A DNA stretch of 64,000 nt from Colwellia sp. C2M11 (GTDB lineage Bacteria > Pseudomonadota > Gammaproteobacteria > Enterobacterales > Alteromonadaceae), in the NCBI RefSeq assembly GCF_018860915.1, contig NZ_JAHKQD010000052.1:140328-204327 (forward strand), given 5' to 3'. The position numbers and the translations under genes were made by a program. The notes below the pieces were generated by a model, which was given only the letters and a program-made list of their open reading frames with translations, searched no databases and was not told where the DNA came from. How positions within the stretch are numbered: the first letter of the stretch is position 1; the number at the start of each line of letters is the position of its first letter. Below, piece by piece: positions 57,441 to 64,000 of this stretch.

Positions 57441-57826
57441 TATTTTGTAGTTTCATTATGAAGTTTAGTTTGTTCAAGCGTACCACGTTCAATTTCTACA
57501 CCCACAGTGATAGCATTATGTACTGCTCCGGGTTTGCCAATAGCGAGTCGTAACCAAGGGATGTGAAACTGTGACATTAAATAACTTGCCATACGTTCAG
57601 CCAATGTTTCTAATAAATCAACAGGGTTGTCATTAGCAAATGCTTCTATCGCTGTGGATATTTCTGCATAATCTAACGTTTTTTCAAGTTCATCATTTAT
57701 AGCTGCTTTTGCAGTATCCCAAGCCATGTCTACATCAATAACTAAGGTTTGTTTGATTTCTTTTTCCCATTGAAAAAAGCCAATGGTGGTTTGAATAGCT
57801 AGCCCTTTGATAAAAACCTTGTCCAT
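57440..57826 (-). CDS. folB: Dihydroneopterin aldolase FolB
   Basis: 128 residues with DKVFIKGLAIQTTIGFFQWE at the start and the conserved LDYAEISTAIEAF and VDLLETLAERMA. It is the aldolase step before FolK. The E at the active site and IGKPGAVHNA are present. It diverges from plsY. Confidence 0.95.
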   Translation of the reverse strand: MDKVFIKGLAIQTTIGFFQWEKEIKQTLVIDVDMAWDTAKAAINDELEKTLDYAEISTAIEAFANDNPVDLLETLAERMASYLMSQFHIPWLRLAIGKPGAVHNAITVGVEIERGTLEQTKLHNETTK

Positions 57827-57949
57827 TTGTTACCTATTGAATCATTTTTACAAAATAAAAAGCGAGTTTACCTGTGCAAGTGTAGAAAAACTAGCAGATA
57901 ACAAGATAGAATAAAGAAAATTGTTATATTTGTGATAATTCTTATTATT

Positions 57950-58543
57950 ATGTTGCTATTAACCTTTGCTATGATCATTGCTGCTTATTTATTAGGCTCT
58001 ATTTCAAGTGCTATTTTAGTGTGTAGAGTGCTTGGCTTACCTGATCCTAGAACAACAGGGTCAAATAACCCTGGTGCAACAAACGTTTTAAGAATAAGTA
58101 ATAAACTGACAGCTGCTACTGTATTGTTTTTAGATATATTAAAAGGCACTTTACCAGTATGGAGTGCTTATTTCTTGCAAGTTGAGCCTTTAGATTTGGG
58201 GATTATTGGTGTCGCAGCCTGTCTAGGGCATATGTATCCAATATTTTTTAATTTTCGAGGTGGTAAAGCAGTGGCCACCGCCTTAGGAACTTTATTACCT
58301 ATTGGCTTAGGTTTAGGATTTTTACTGATTATTACTTGGCTTACAGTGGCAAAATTAACTAAATATTCAAGTTTAGCGGCTATTGTTACTGTTTCTTTGG
58401 CGCCGTTGTATATTTTTATATTAAAGCCGCTTTATGTTTATCCGGCTTTAATGTTGAGTGCGTTAATTATATTACGCCATAAAGACAATATTGTTCGTTT
58501 ACTTAAAGGAACAGAAAGTAAAATCTCTACAAAAATAAATTAG
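57950..58543 (+). CDS. plsY: Acyl-phosphate:glycerol-3-phosphate acyltransferase PlsY
   Basis: A 197-residue, five-helix protein for the first acylation in phospholipid synthesis. The three motifs are visible: [11 protein letters not shown] with [34 protein letters not shown], and the late [16 protein letters not shown]. The ATG at 57950 gives the same N-terminal distance as E. coli PlsY; a GTG at 57932 is the alternative. It diverges from folB and converges on tsaD. Confidence 0.95.
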   Translation: MLLLTFAMIIAAYLLGSISSAILVCRVLGLPDPRTTGSNNPGATNVLRISNKLTAATVLFLDILKGTLPVWSAYFLQVEPLDLGIIGVAACLGHMYPIFFNFRGGKAVATALGTLLPIGLGLGFLLIITWLTVAKLTKYSSLAAIVTVSLAPLYIFILKPLYVYPALMLSALIILRHKDNIVRLLKGTESKISTKIN

Positions 58544-58575
58544 TCGATTTAATTTACTATCATCATTGTATTGCT

Positions 58576-59637
58576 TTAAACTGCAGGTAAGCTATCTAAT
58601 GACCAACGTGGACTGGCTTTAAAAGTTAGATCTGCGTGTGTGCCTGCTTTTAATCTTTGTAAGCCTGCATAAGCAATCATAGCGCCATTATCAGTACAAA
58701 ATTCAGGTCTAGGATAAAATACACTACCACCAAGTTTTTTAGTGGTAATGGCTAATTTTTCTCGTAGTGCTGTATTCGCACTAACACCACCAGCAATGAC
58801 TAAGCGATTTAAATTCTCTTGTTGTAAAGCACGTTTACACTTTATGGCTAAGGTATCAACGACAGCTTGTTGAAAAGCATTAGCAATATCTGCATGGGTT
58901 TGTTTAAGTATATCATCCGAGAAGCTTTTGCCATCTGCAGAGAAACACTCTTTTCTAACTAACGTACCAGCTGCTGTTTTTAAACCGCTAAAACTAAAAT
59001 CTAAACCTGGTCTGTCTGTCATAGGGCGAGGTAATTTGAATCTACCAGCAACACCTGATTCGGCCATTTTTGATAACGCAGGGCCGCCTGGGTAGTCTAG
59101 CCCTAACAATTTCGCTGTTTTATCAAAAGCTTCTCCAGCTGCGTCATCAACAGATTCACCTAGTAATTTATATTGACCAATACCGTCGACACGAACAAGC
59201 ATGGTGTGGCCACCTGATACAAGTAGTGCAACAAATGGGAATTCAGGTACATCATCTTCTAGCATAGGAGCTAATAAATGCCCCTCCATATGATGGACCG
59301 GTACTGCTGGTAAGTTCCAACCGTAAGCTAAGCTTCGACCAATTGAACAACCAACTAATAGTGCGCCAACAAGTCCAGGACCTGCAGTGTATGCAACGCC
59401 ATCTAAATCTTTGGGGGTTAAATTAGCTTCTTTTAATACCGCTTGAATTAAAGGGATTGTTTTGCGAACATGATCACGAGAAGCTAGTTCAGGTACAACG
59501 CCGCCATAATCAGCATGTACAGCAATTTGACTATAAAGCTGGTGGGCTAAGATCCCTTCAGGACGATTGCCTTGCCCATCATCGTAAATAGCAATACCTG
59601 TTTCGTCGCAAGAAGTTTCAATACCTAAAATTCGCAT
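58576..59637 (-). CDS. tsaD: tRNA t6A37 threonylcarbamoyltransferase TsaD
   Basis: A 353-residue ASKHA-fold enzyme that finishes the t6A modification with TsaB and TsaE. It has the N-terminal [15 protein letters not shown], the metal-binding [19 protein letters not shown] and [16 protein letters not shown]. It diverges from rpsU, as in most gammaproteobacteria. Confidence 0.97.
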   Translation of the reverse strand: MRILGIETSCDETGIAIYDDGQGNRPEGILAHQLYSQIAVHADYGGVVPELASRDHVRKTIPLIQAVLKEANLTPKDLDGVAYTAGPGLVGALLVGCSIGRSLAYGWNLPAVPVHHMEGHLLAPMLEDDVPEFPFVALLVSGGHTMLVRVDGIGQYKLLGESVDDAAGEAFDKTAKLLGLDYPGGPALSKMAESGVAGRFKLPRPMTDRPGLDFSFSGLKTAAGTLVRKECFSADGKSFSDDILKQTHADIANAFQQAVVDTLAIKCKRALQQENLNRLVIAGGVSANTALREKLAITTKKLGGSVFYPRPEFCTDNGAMIAYAGLQRLKAGTHADLTFKASPRWSLDSLPAV

Positions 59638-59883
59638 AAAATTATTTTTGATTCACTTAAAAGAGACGATTTTACCTGTCCTAGTGATATTTCGCTACTA
59701 TATTTGATACAGGAGCGAGATTAATCTTTACATCACTTAGCACTTAGCAGTAGAATACGTCACCCATTTTTGATAGAGCGGGTGTAAACAAGATTGAGTT
59801 TATTTTTTAAATAGAAAGAATTTACTAAGAGATCGAAGTTAAACACCGATTTATATAGATATAATACTAAGGTAAAAAAGTAC

Positions 59884-60099
59884 ATGCCAGTAATTAAAGT
59901 AAGAGAAAACGAACCATTTGACGTAGCATTACGTCGTTTTAAACGTTCATGTGAAAAAGCAGGAATCCTTTCTGAAGTTCGTCGTCGCGAATGTTACGAA
60001 AAGCCAACTTGGGAACGTAAGCGTAAAAAAGCAGCTGCTGTAAAACGTGCAGCGAAAAAAGTTTCTCGTGAGAACGCACGCCACGTTCGCATGTACTAA
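59884..60099 (+). CDS. rpsU: Small-subunit ribosomal protein S21 (bS21)
   Basis: 71 residues, the same length as E. coli S21: [20 protein letters not shown] and a basic C-terminus. A TATAAT-like box near 59859 suggests a promoter very close to the start, with a leader of only about 15 nt. Confidence 0.98.
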   Translation: MPVIKVRENEPFDVALRRFKRSCEKAGILSEVRRRECYEKPTWERKRKKAAAVKRAAKKVSRENARHVRMY

Positions 60100-60146
60100 A
60101 AGCATTCTATTTAGAATGTCCTTAGTAACCTTTGGAGTATAATTAG

Positions 60147-60590
60147 ATGTTACTTCTAACTCAGCTCCAAGATGAAATGAAAAATGCCATGCGTGCCCAA
60201 GACAAATTACGTCTAGGTGTTATTCGTATGGCTATATCTGCAGTGAAACAAGCAAAAATTGATCATAACACCGAAGCAACTGATGAGAATGTTATTGCCG
60301 TATTAACCAAAATGGTTAAGCAGCGTAAAGAATCAATCAAAATGTTTACTGATGGTGGTCGTGATGAATTAGCTGTGAAAGAAGCTGAAGAAGTAAGTGC
60401 TTTAGAGTTCTTTCTTCCTCAACCTTTAACTAATGCAGAAATTAACGACTTAATTAATCAAGCTATTACAGATACTGGTGCAGCCTCAATGGCTGACATG
60501 GGTAAGGTAATGGCAACATTAAAACCCTTGATGCAAGGTAGAGCCGATATGGGCGTAGTAAGTGGCCAAATAAAAGCCGCTTTAAATTAG
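60147..60590 (+). CDS. yqeY: GatB/YqeY domain protein
   Basis: A 147-residue protein with the YqeY domain (MKNAMRAQDKLRLGVIRMAI, RAKQRKESI-type KMVKQRKESIKMF, LPQPLTNAEI, MGKVMATLKP). YqeY resembles the tRNA-binding tail of GatB; its role is not settled. It follows rpsU by 47 bases. A terminator ends the operon here, so dnaG-rpoD, often next in relatives, are absent. Confidence 0.92.
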   Translation: MLLLTQLQDEMKNAMRAQDKLRLGVIRMAISAVKQAKIDHNTEATDENVIAVLTKMVKQRKESIKMFTDGGRDELAVKEAEEVSALEFFLPQPLTNAEINDLINQAITDTGAASMADMGKVMATLKPLMQGRADMGVVSGQIKAALN

Positions 60591-60634
60591 CGTACTATCT
60601 GGAAATTAAGCAGCAAGAGTTAATAGTTTATAAG

Positions 60635-60668
60635 AAGCCGTAATAACTTTAGTTATTACGGCTTTTTT
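60635..60668. terminator. Terminator after yqeY
   Basis: AAGCCGTAATAACT and its complement with a minimal loop, then TTTTTT. It overlaps the 3' end of the converging gene and can serve both. Confidence 0.9.
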
Positions 60669-61624
60669 ATTAAGTTTACTTTTTCAGGCTCTCGCCAATG
60701 TTCAGTTTTTAAAATTCCACGTTCAATCATTCCACCAAGTCCTTGCATACCACCAGTATGTAATAAGATAATTCGCTCTCCTTTAGCAAAATACCCTTGC
60801 TCAAGTAAATCAATAAACGCTAAAAGCATCTTTCCCGAATAAACAGGTTCAAAATCAACACTGGTGATACGGTTAAATTCAAGTATACGGTTGGCATCTA
60901 ATTGGCTAAACTTTGCATAACCACCACGATGAAAGTTAGTGAGTAATTGCCAGTTATCATGCAATTTTACTGGCCCTGGTAATAATTTGTTTATAGTATT
61001 TGTTAAGTAATCGGCTTCTTTTAATACAGCGATTCCTAATAGTTTATGCAAATTCACATTTGAGTTGAGGTCTCCAGTGATAAGACCCGCTAAAGTGCCA
61101 CCACTACCTACTGGCGTGATTAATGTGTCGTAATCAGTTTGTTTATTTAATTCTGTGATTATTTCTGCAACACCTTTAATTGCTAGTGTGTTACTGCCAC
61201 CCTCGGGCACTATAAAGTAATTAGGATACTGTCGCTGTAATTCGGTTAAATAATCAATGTCGTGTCTGCGACGATAAGTTTTACGATCAATAAAATGTAG
61301 CTCCATTCCCCAGTATTTAGCCCATGTTAACGTGTAATTATTGGCATATTGTTGTTCACCACGGATGAAGCCTACACAAGGTATACCTTTTTGGAAACAA
61401 GCAAATGCTAAAGCATGTATGTGGTTTGAATAACTGCCTCCAAAGCTAAGTACACCATTAATATCTTTACTCCGTAACACATGTTCTAAATTGTATTTAA
61501 GTTTTCGCCACTTGTTACCCGAAATAGTTGGGTGAATATTATCATCACGCTTTACTTGAACTACTACGTTATGTTTCGTAAATAGTGGATGATGTAGAGG
61601 TTGCAATTCGGATAAAATGGTCAT
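60656..61624 (-). CDS. PLP-dependent D-cysteine desulfhydrase / ACC-deaminase-like enzyme
   Basis: A 322-residue fold-type II PLP enzyme. The cofactor Lys is in SGNKWRKLKYNLE, the SFGGSYSNHIHALA loop grips the substrate, and TPVGSGGTLAGLI binds phosphate. Such proteins are usually D-cysteine desulfhydrases; 1-aminocyclopropane-1-carboxylate deaminases need specific residues that cannot be confirmed by eye. It stands alone on the minus strand at a breakpoint of the rpsU region. Confidence 0.85.
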   Translation of the reverse strand: MTILSELQPLHHPLFTKHNVVVQVKRDDNIHPTISGNKWRKLKYNLEHVLRSKDINGVLSFGGSYSNHIHALAFACFQKGIPCVGFIRGEQQYANNYTLTWAKYWGMELHFIDRKTYRRRHDIDYLTELQRQYPNYFIVPEGGSNTLAIKGVAEIITELNKQTDYDTLITPVGSGGTLAGLITGDLNSNVNLHKLLGIAVLKEADYLTNTINKLLPGPVKLHDNWQLLTNFHRGGYAKFSQLDANRILEFNRITSVDFEPVYSGKMLLAFIDLLEQGYFAKGERIILLHTGGMQGLGGMIERGILKTEHWREPEKVNLIKKP

Positions 61625-61839
61625 GGTAGATAAGTAATATCATTGTAATTATTGATGGTTTGGGTAAAATATAATCAATTGATGAAAATATAATGCATAA
61701 GTGTTAAGCTATAAAGTAAGTATACATTGAATTTAAAAATGATAGTTAGGGAATATTTTCTGTCATGTTTTTTAACAGTCAGGATAATAATAAATATTGT
61801 TTATGCTGTTTGCTATTGATATATAAGAGTATTTAATTT

Positions 61840-61856
61840 TTGGCACACAGATTGCT
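61840..61856 (+). promoter_or_regulatory. Sigma-54 promoter of the PEP-CTERM gene
   Basis: TTGGCAC, five bases, TTGCT: TGGCAC at 61841 and TTGC at 61852 match the RpoN consensus exactly in sequence and spacing. Start would be near 61868, 65 bases before the ATG. The rest of the 308-base gap 61625-61932 is AT-rich. Confidence 0.8.
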
Positions 61857-61932
61857 TTATCTGTTGTTAAGAGATCTATACCGTTTTATATGATTTAATT
61901 ACTGACCCTCTGTAGGGTTTAAGGAAAGTAGT

Positions 61933-62571
61933 ATGAGTTCTAAAATTATAAATGTTGTTTTGGTTTGTTTATTTACTCTTTGTGTTGCAGGAAAAGCGAA
62001 TGCAGGGTTAATTGTAGGTGATTTATATGCTGATGATGCAGGTGTTCAGTGGGCATATGTAGGCAGCTTTGAGCTGGCAGAAGGCCCTAAACTTAAAAAT
62101 GACAATGAAGAAATACAAGATGTTGTGCTATACAATGGTCTTGATGTTGCAGAGATGAAGTTTGGTGAGCTTTCTCAAGGCGAATATGCAATAAGTACCT
62201 TATTGATGAGTGATATCCTTTCTAGTACATCTCTTTTAGGGGTTAATCATAAAGCTTGGTACGATATATATGAAGGTGGAGCGAACGGTTTATTAAGTAT
62301 CGCAGCTCTTGATGAAGGACTTTCTGAAATGAATTTTGGCGGTGATGATACAAAATATGACTCTGTAGGAGATATGACTGCTTATGTTAAGGATCGTTCA
62401 TCAACGAAAACTGAGCTCGAAAATCAATTACCTTTCGCAGTACCTGAAAATATTTTACACGTGAATCATGTTTTTAAATCTGTGACTACATCAGTTCCTG
62501 AACCATCAACAGTTGCTATTTTTGCATTGGCGTTAGTGGGATTAACAGCTCGTCGCTTTAAAAATAAATAG
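61933..62571 (+). CDS. PEP-CTERM sorted exported protein
   Basis: A 212-residue protein with a signal peptide cleaved after KANA, a soluble domain of about 155 residues I do not recognise, and a C-terminal PEP-CTERM tripartite signal: VPEPST, a hydrophobic helix (VAIFALALVGLTA) and basic RRFKNK. Exosortase (EpsH/XrtA) systems process such proteins and are tied to exopolysaccharide and biofilm. No exosortase is in the window. The gene is monocistronic, preceded by a sigma-54 promoter. Confidence 0.85.
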   Translation: MSSKIINVVLVCLFTLCVAGKANAGLIVGDLYADDAGVQWAYVGSFELAEGPKLKNDNEEIQDVVLYNGLDVAEMKFGELSQGEYAISTLLMSDILSSTSLLGVNHKAWYDIYEGGANGLLSIAALDEGLSEMNFGGDDTKYDSVGDMTAYVKDRSSTKTELENQLPFAVPENILHVNHVFKSVTTSVPEPSTVAIFALALVGLTARRFKNK

Positions 62572-62590
62572 TAATTTTTGTTATTAATTG

Positions 62591-62616
62591 GCGATGTCGC
62601 TCGGCATCGCTATTTG
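62591..62616 (+). terminator. Terminator of the PEP-CTERM gene
   Basis: GCGATG/CATCGC around eight bases, followed by TATTTGTTTATTT; the T tract is interrupted. Confidence 0.5.
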
Positions 62617-62738
62617 TTTATTTGTTATATATTGTTCATTGTTAAACTAGTAAAAGCACCTCATATTGCCTACTTCTGAACGCATAATCTTAAAAGCCAA
62701 ATGTAGATCAAAGTTATAGCAAATAACCTTAATTATTC

Positions 62739-62771
62739 TTAATTACGCCATTGACTTTATGGAGTAATTAA
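62739..62771. repeat. 33-bp imperfect palindrome upstream of the adhesin
   Basis: TTAATTACGCCAT and ATGGAGTAATTAA pair at 12 of 13 positions around TGACTTT. There is no T run, so an operator or leader hairpin is more likely than a terminator. The 341-base gap 62572-62912 contains nothing else recognisable. Confidence 0.45.
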
Positions 62772-62912
62772 CCGATAAAAGATAGCTAGTACAGACTTTA
62801 TTTAAATAATATTAGTTAAGCTTAATTTATAGTATTTTATTGCTAATTATTCATTAAGTTTTGTTAAATGCTTTTTAAGATATGGTAAACCAAATTAATA
62901 GGAAGGTTGTCT

Positions 62913-64000
62913 ATGGAAAATTATACTAACCCAGCAAATGCCGAAGTAACCGATGTTATTGGTGAAGTAAGTATTGATTTGGCTGAAAATACTATATTAC
63001 AAGTTGGCGATATTATTCAATCAGGCACGACAGTTAACTTAGCAAATGGCAGTGAACTTATATTAACTTTTGCTGATGGTAGTCAACAGAGAGTTTCTAA
63101 TTCTGAAGGAGAATTAGTCAAGGAAGAGATTGTTGATACCGTTACTACAGAGAGTGAGCTTAACGCTGTCGAAATTACAGATATAGATAACCTGCAGAAT
63201 GAGATAGAGGCAATTCAAGAGTTAATTGCCTCTGGAGATGACGTTGATCTTCCTGAGACGGCTGCAGGTGAAGTTGCTAACGAGGGAACCGATTTTATAA
63301 CTTTGAATCGAACGGGTGATGAAACTTTAGCACAAGCGGGTTACGATACTGCAGAACAAGATAACGCGGCTCCTTTACCTGCAAATTTTGAAGCAGATAC
63401 TATTAATGAACAAGTTCCCGTTGTTGACCCCGAACCACCAGTAGCAGAGCCAGAACCACCAGTAGCTGAGCCAGAACCACCAGTAGCTGAGCCAGAACCA
63501 CCAGTAGCTGAGCCTGAGCCAGAACCAGAGCCGCCAGTAGCTGAGCCTGAGCCAGAACCACCAGTAGCTGAACCAGAACCAGAGCCGCCAGTAGCTGAGC
63601 CTGAGCCAGAACCACCAGTAGCCGAACCAGAACCAGAGCCGCCAGTAGCTGAGCCTGAGCCAGAACCACCAGTAGCCGAACCTGAACCAGAGCCACCAGT
63701 ATCTGATTTAACTGATGATAATGAGTATGTTGAGATAGCGGAAGATGAAGTAGCTTCAGGTAGTGTACTAACCAATGCCTCAAGCCCTGAAGCTGGGTTG
63801 AAAGTAACAAGCTTTAGTGTTGATAGTGACGGTGATGGTGTAGATGAAACTAATTATCCTGTTGGTGTACCTGTCACGATAGTAGATAAAGGCACCTTGT
63901 TATTAAATGGAGACGGCACTTATACTTTTACGCCACTGCCAGACTTTAACGGAGCAGTGCCTGTTGTTACTTATCTTGTTGAAGATGGTATCGGTGATAC
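62913..64000 (+). CDS. LapA-type giant RTX adhesin, N-terminal part (runs off the window)
   Basis: An open frame from an ATG with AGGAAGG six bases upstream to the window end (362 codons seen). Residues 1-115 resemble the retention module of LapA-type adhesins (VTDVIGEVSIDL, ILQVGDIIQSGTTV, LILTFADGSQQ), with the di-alanine LapG cleavage motif TAAG at residues 116-119. A Pro/Glu-rich linker follows (about 173-263), then the first cadherin/VCBS-like repeats (DGTYTFTPLPDFNGAV). These proteins are retained in the outer membrane by a type I secretion outer channel and released when c-di-GMP falls. Full length is probably thousands of residues. The RTX C-terminus and secretion genes are outside. 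Confidence 0.88.
   Translation, partial: MENYTNPANAEVTDVIGEVSIDLAENTILQVGDIIQSGTTVNLANGSELILTFADGSQQRVSNSEGELVKEEIVDTVTTESELNAVEITDIDNLQNEIEAIQELIASGDDVDLPETAAGEVANEGTDFITLNRTGDETLAQAGYDTAEQDNAAPLPANFEADTINEQVPVVDPEPPVAEPEPPVAEPEPPVAEPEPPVAEPEPEPEPPVAEPEPEPPVAEPEPEPPVAEPEPEPPVAEPEPEPPVAEPEPEPPVAEPEPEPPVSDLTDDNEYVEIAEDEVASGSVLTNASSPEAGLKVTSFSVDSDGDGVDETNYPVGVPVTIVDKGTLLLNGDGTYTFTPLPDFNGAVPVVTYLVEDGIGD
63430..63702 (+). repeat. Pro-Glu (PEPPVAEPE) codon repeats in the adhesin linker
   Basis: About 270 bases of imperfect 18- to 30-base repeats built on CCAGTAGCTGAGCCAGAACC, encoding PEPPVAEPE units of two lengths (with and without an added EPEP). Copies differ mainly at synonymous positions. 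The tract should form a stiff spacer between the retention module and the repeats. Confidence 0.85.

Noticed and set aside
63341..63810. Two minus-strand frames rich in SGSGSATGG or LLVVLAQAQ
   Set aside because: They are antisense shadows of the Pro/Glu repeat in the adhesin; the plus-strand frame has a ribosome site, a retention module and runs on to the window end.

Overview
The window is AT-rich chromosomal DNA from a marine gammaproteobacterium of the Alteromonadales. Gene order (ftsQAZ-lpxC, a dciA-type gene in the secM position, secA-mutT, pilABCD-coaE-zapD-yacG, rplM-rpsI-petABC-sspAB, lpoA-yraN-diaA-dolP) and low GC point to Colwelliaceae (Colwellia or a close relative). This is inferred from synteny and composition, not from a database search. 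Most of the window is core genome. I see no tRNA, rRNA operon, insertion sequence, prophage or CRISPR array.

Layout. 1-9494: division and envelope genes (ftsQ cut by the window edge, ftsA, ftsZ, lpxC), a DUF721/DciA gene, an M23 peptidase gene broken by a frameshift plus deletion, secA and mutT. 9536-16169 (minus strand): yacG, zapD, coaE and the type IV pilus genes pilD, pilC, pilB, pilA. 16701-22898: rplM-rpsI, a 1.1-kb array of REP/BIME-like palindromic repeats, then petABC and sspAB. 23177-28309: dolP, diaA, yraN, lpoA, rsmI and the RNase P RNA gene. 28563-38938: a soluble NAD-dependent formate dehydrogenase operon (fdsGBA-fdhD-fdsD), its divergent ModE-like regulator, an OFA-family MFS carrier and an isochorismatase-fold hydrolase. 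39001-44751: a GlxA-type AraC regulator, then a probable phosphate-starvation lipid-remodelling cluster (PlcP/LpxH-like phosphoesterase with a frameshift, OlsF-like ornithine-lipid synthase, PAP2 phosphatase, MGDG-synthase-like glycosyltransferase). 44880-53714: small unknown genes, an RsuA-type pseudouridine synthase, a 2OG-Fe(II) oxygenase, a GAF-GAF-GGDEF-EAL protein, degS, degQ and zapG. 53959-60590: zapE, cnoX/ybbN, uppP, folK, folB, plsY, tsaD, rpsU and yqeY. 60656-64000: a D-cysteine desulfhydrase-like enzyme, a PEP-CTERM protein with a textbook sigma-54 promoter, and the start of a giant LapA-type adhesin.

What stands out. (1) A Pho box of three 11-bp-phased TGTCA-type repeats precedes the olsF-like gene, and a weaker one precedes the plcP-like gene. 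With PAP2 and glycosyltransferase genes following, the locus looks like a PhoB-controlled system for replacing phospholipids with ornithine lipid and glycolipid. (2) A palindrome ATATGAA-N6-TTCATAT occurs twice upstream of the OFA carrier and, in variant form, twice between the fds operon and its regulator, suggesting one formate regulon. (3) The 152-bp repeat array has REP features, including 5'-GTAG tetranucleotides and inverted pairs, and carries an embedded run of six 17-bp repeats. (4) Two genes are disrupted: the M23 peptidase, and the PlcP-like enzyme, which is interrupted at a run of eight A. (5) The biofilm end of the window joins a sigma-54-driven PEP-CTERM gene to a LapG-cleavable adhesin, at the place where dnaG-rpoD would often follow rpsU-yqeY.
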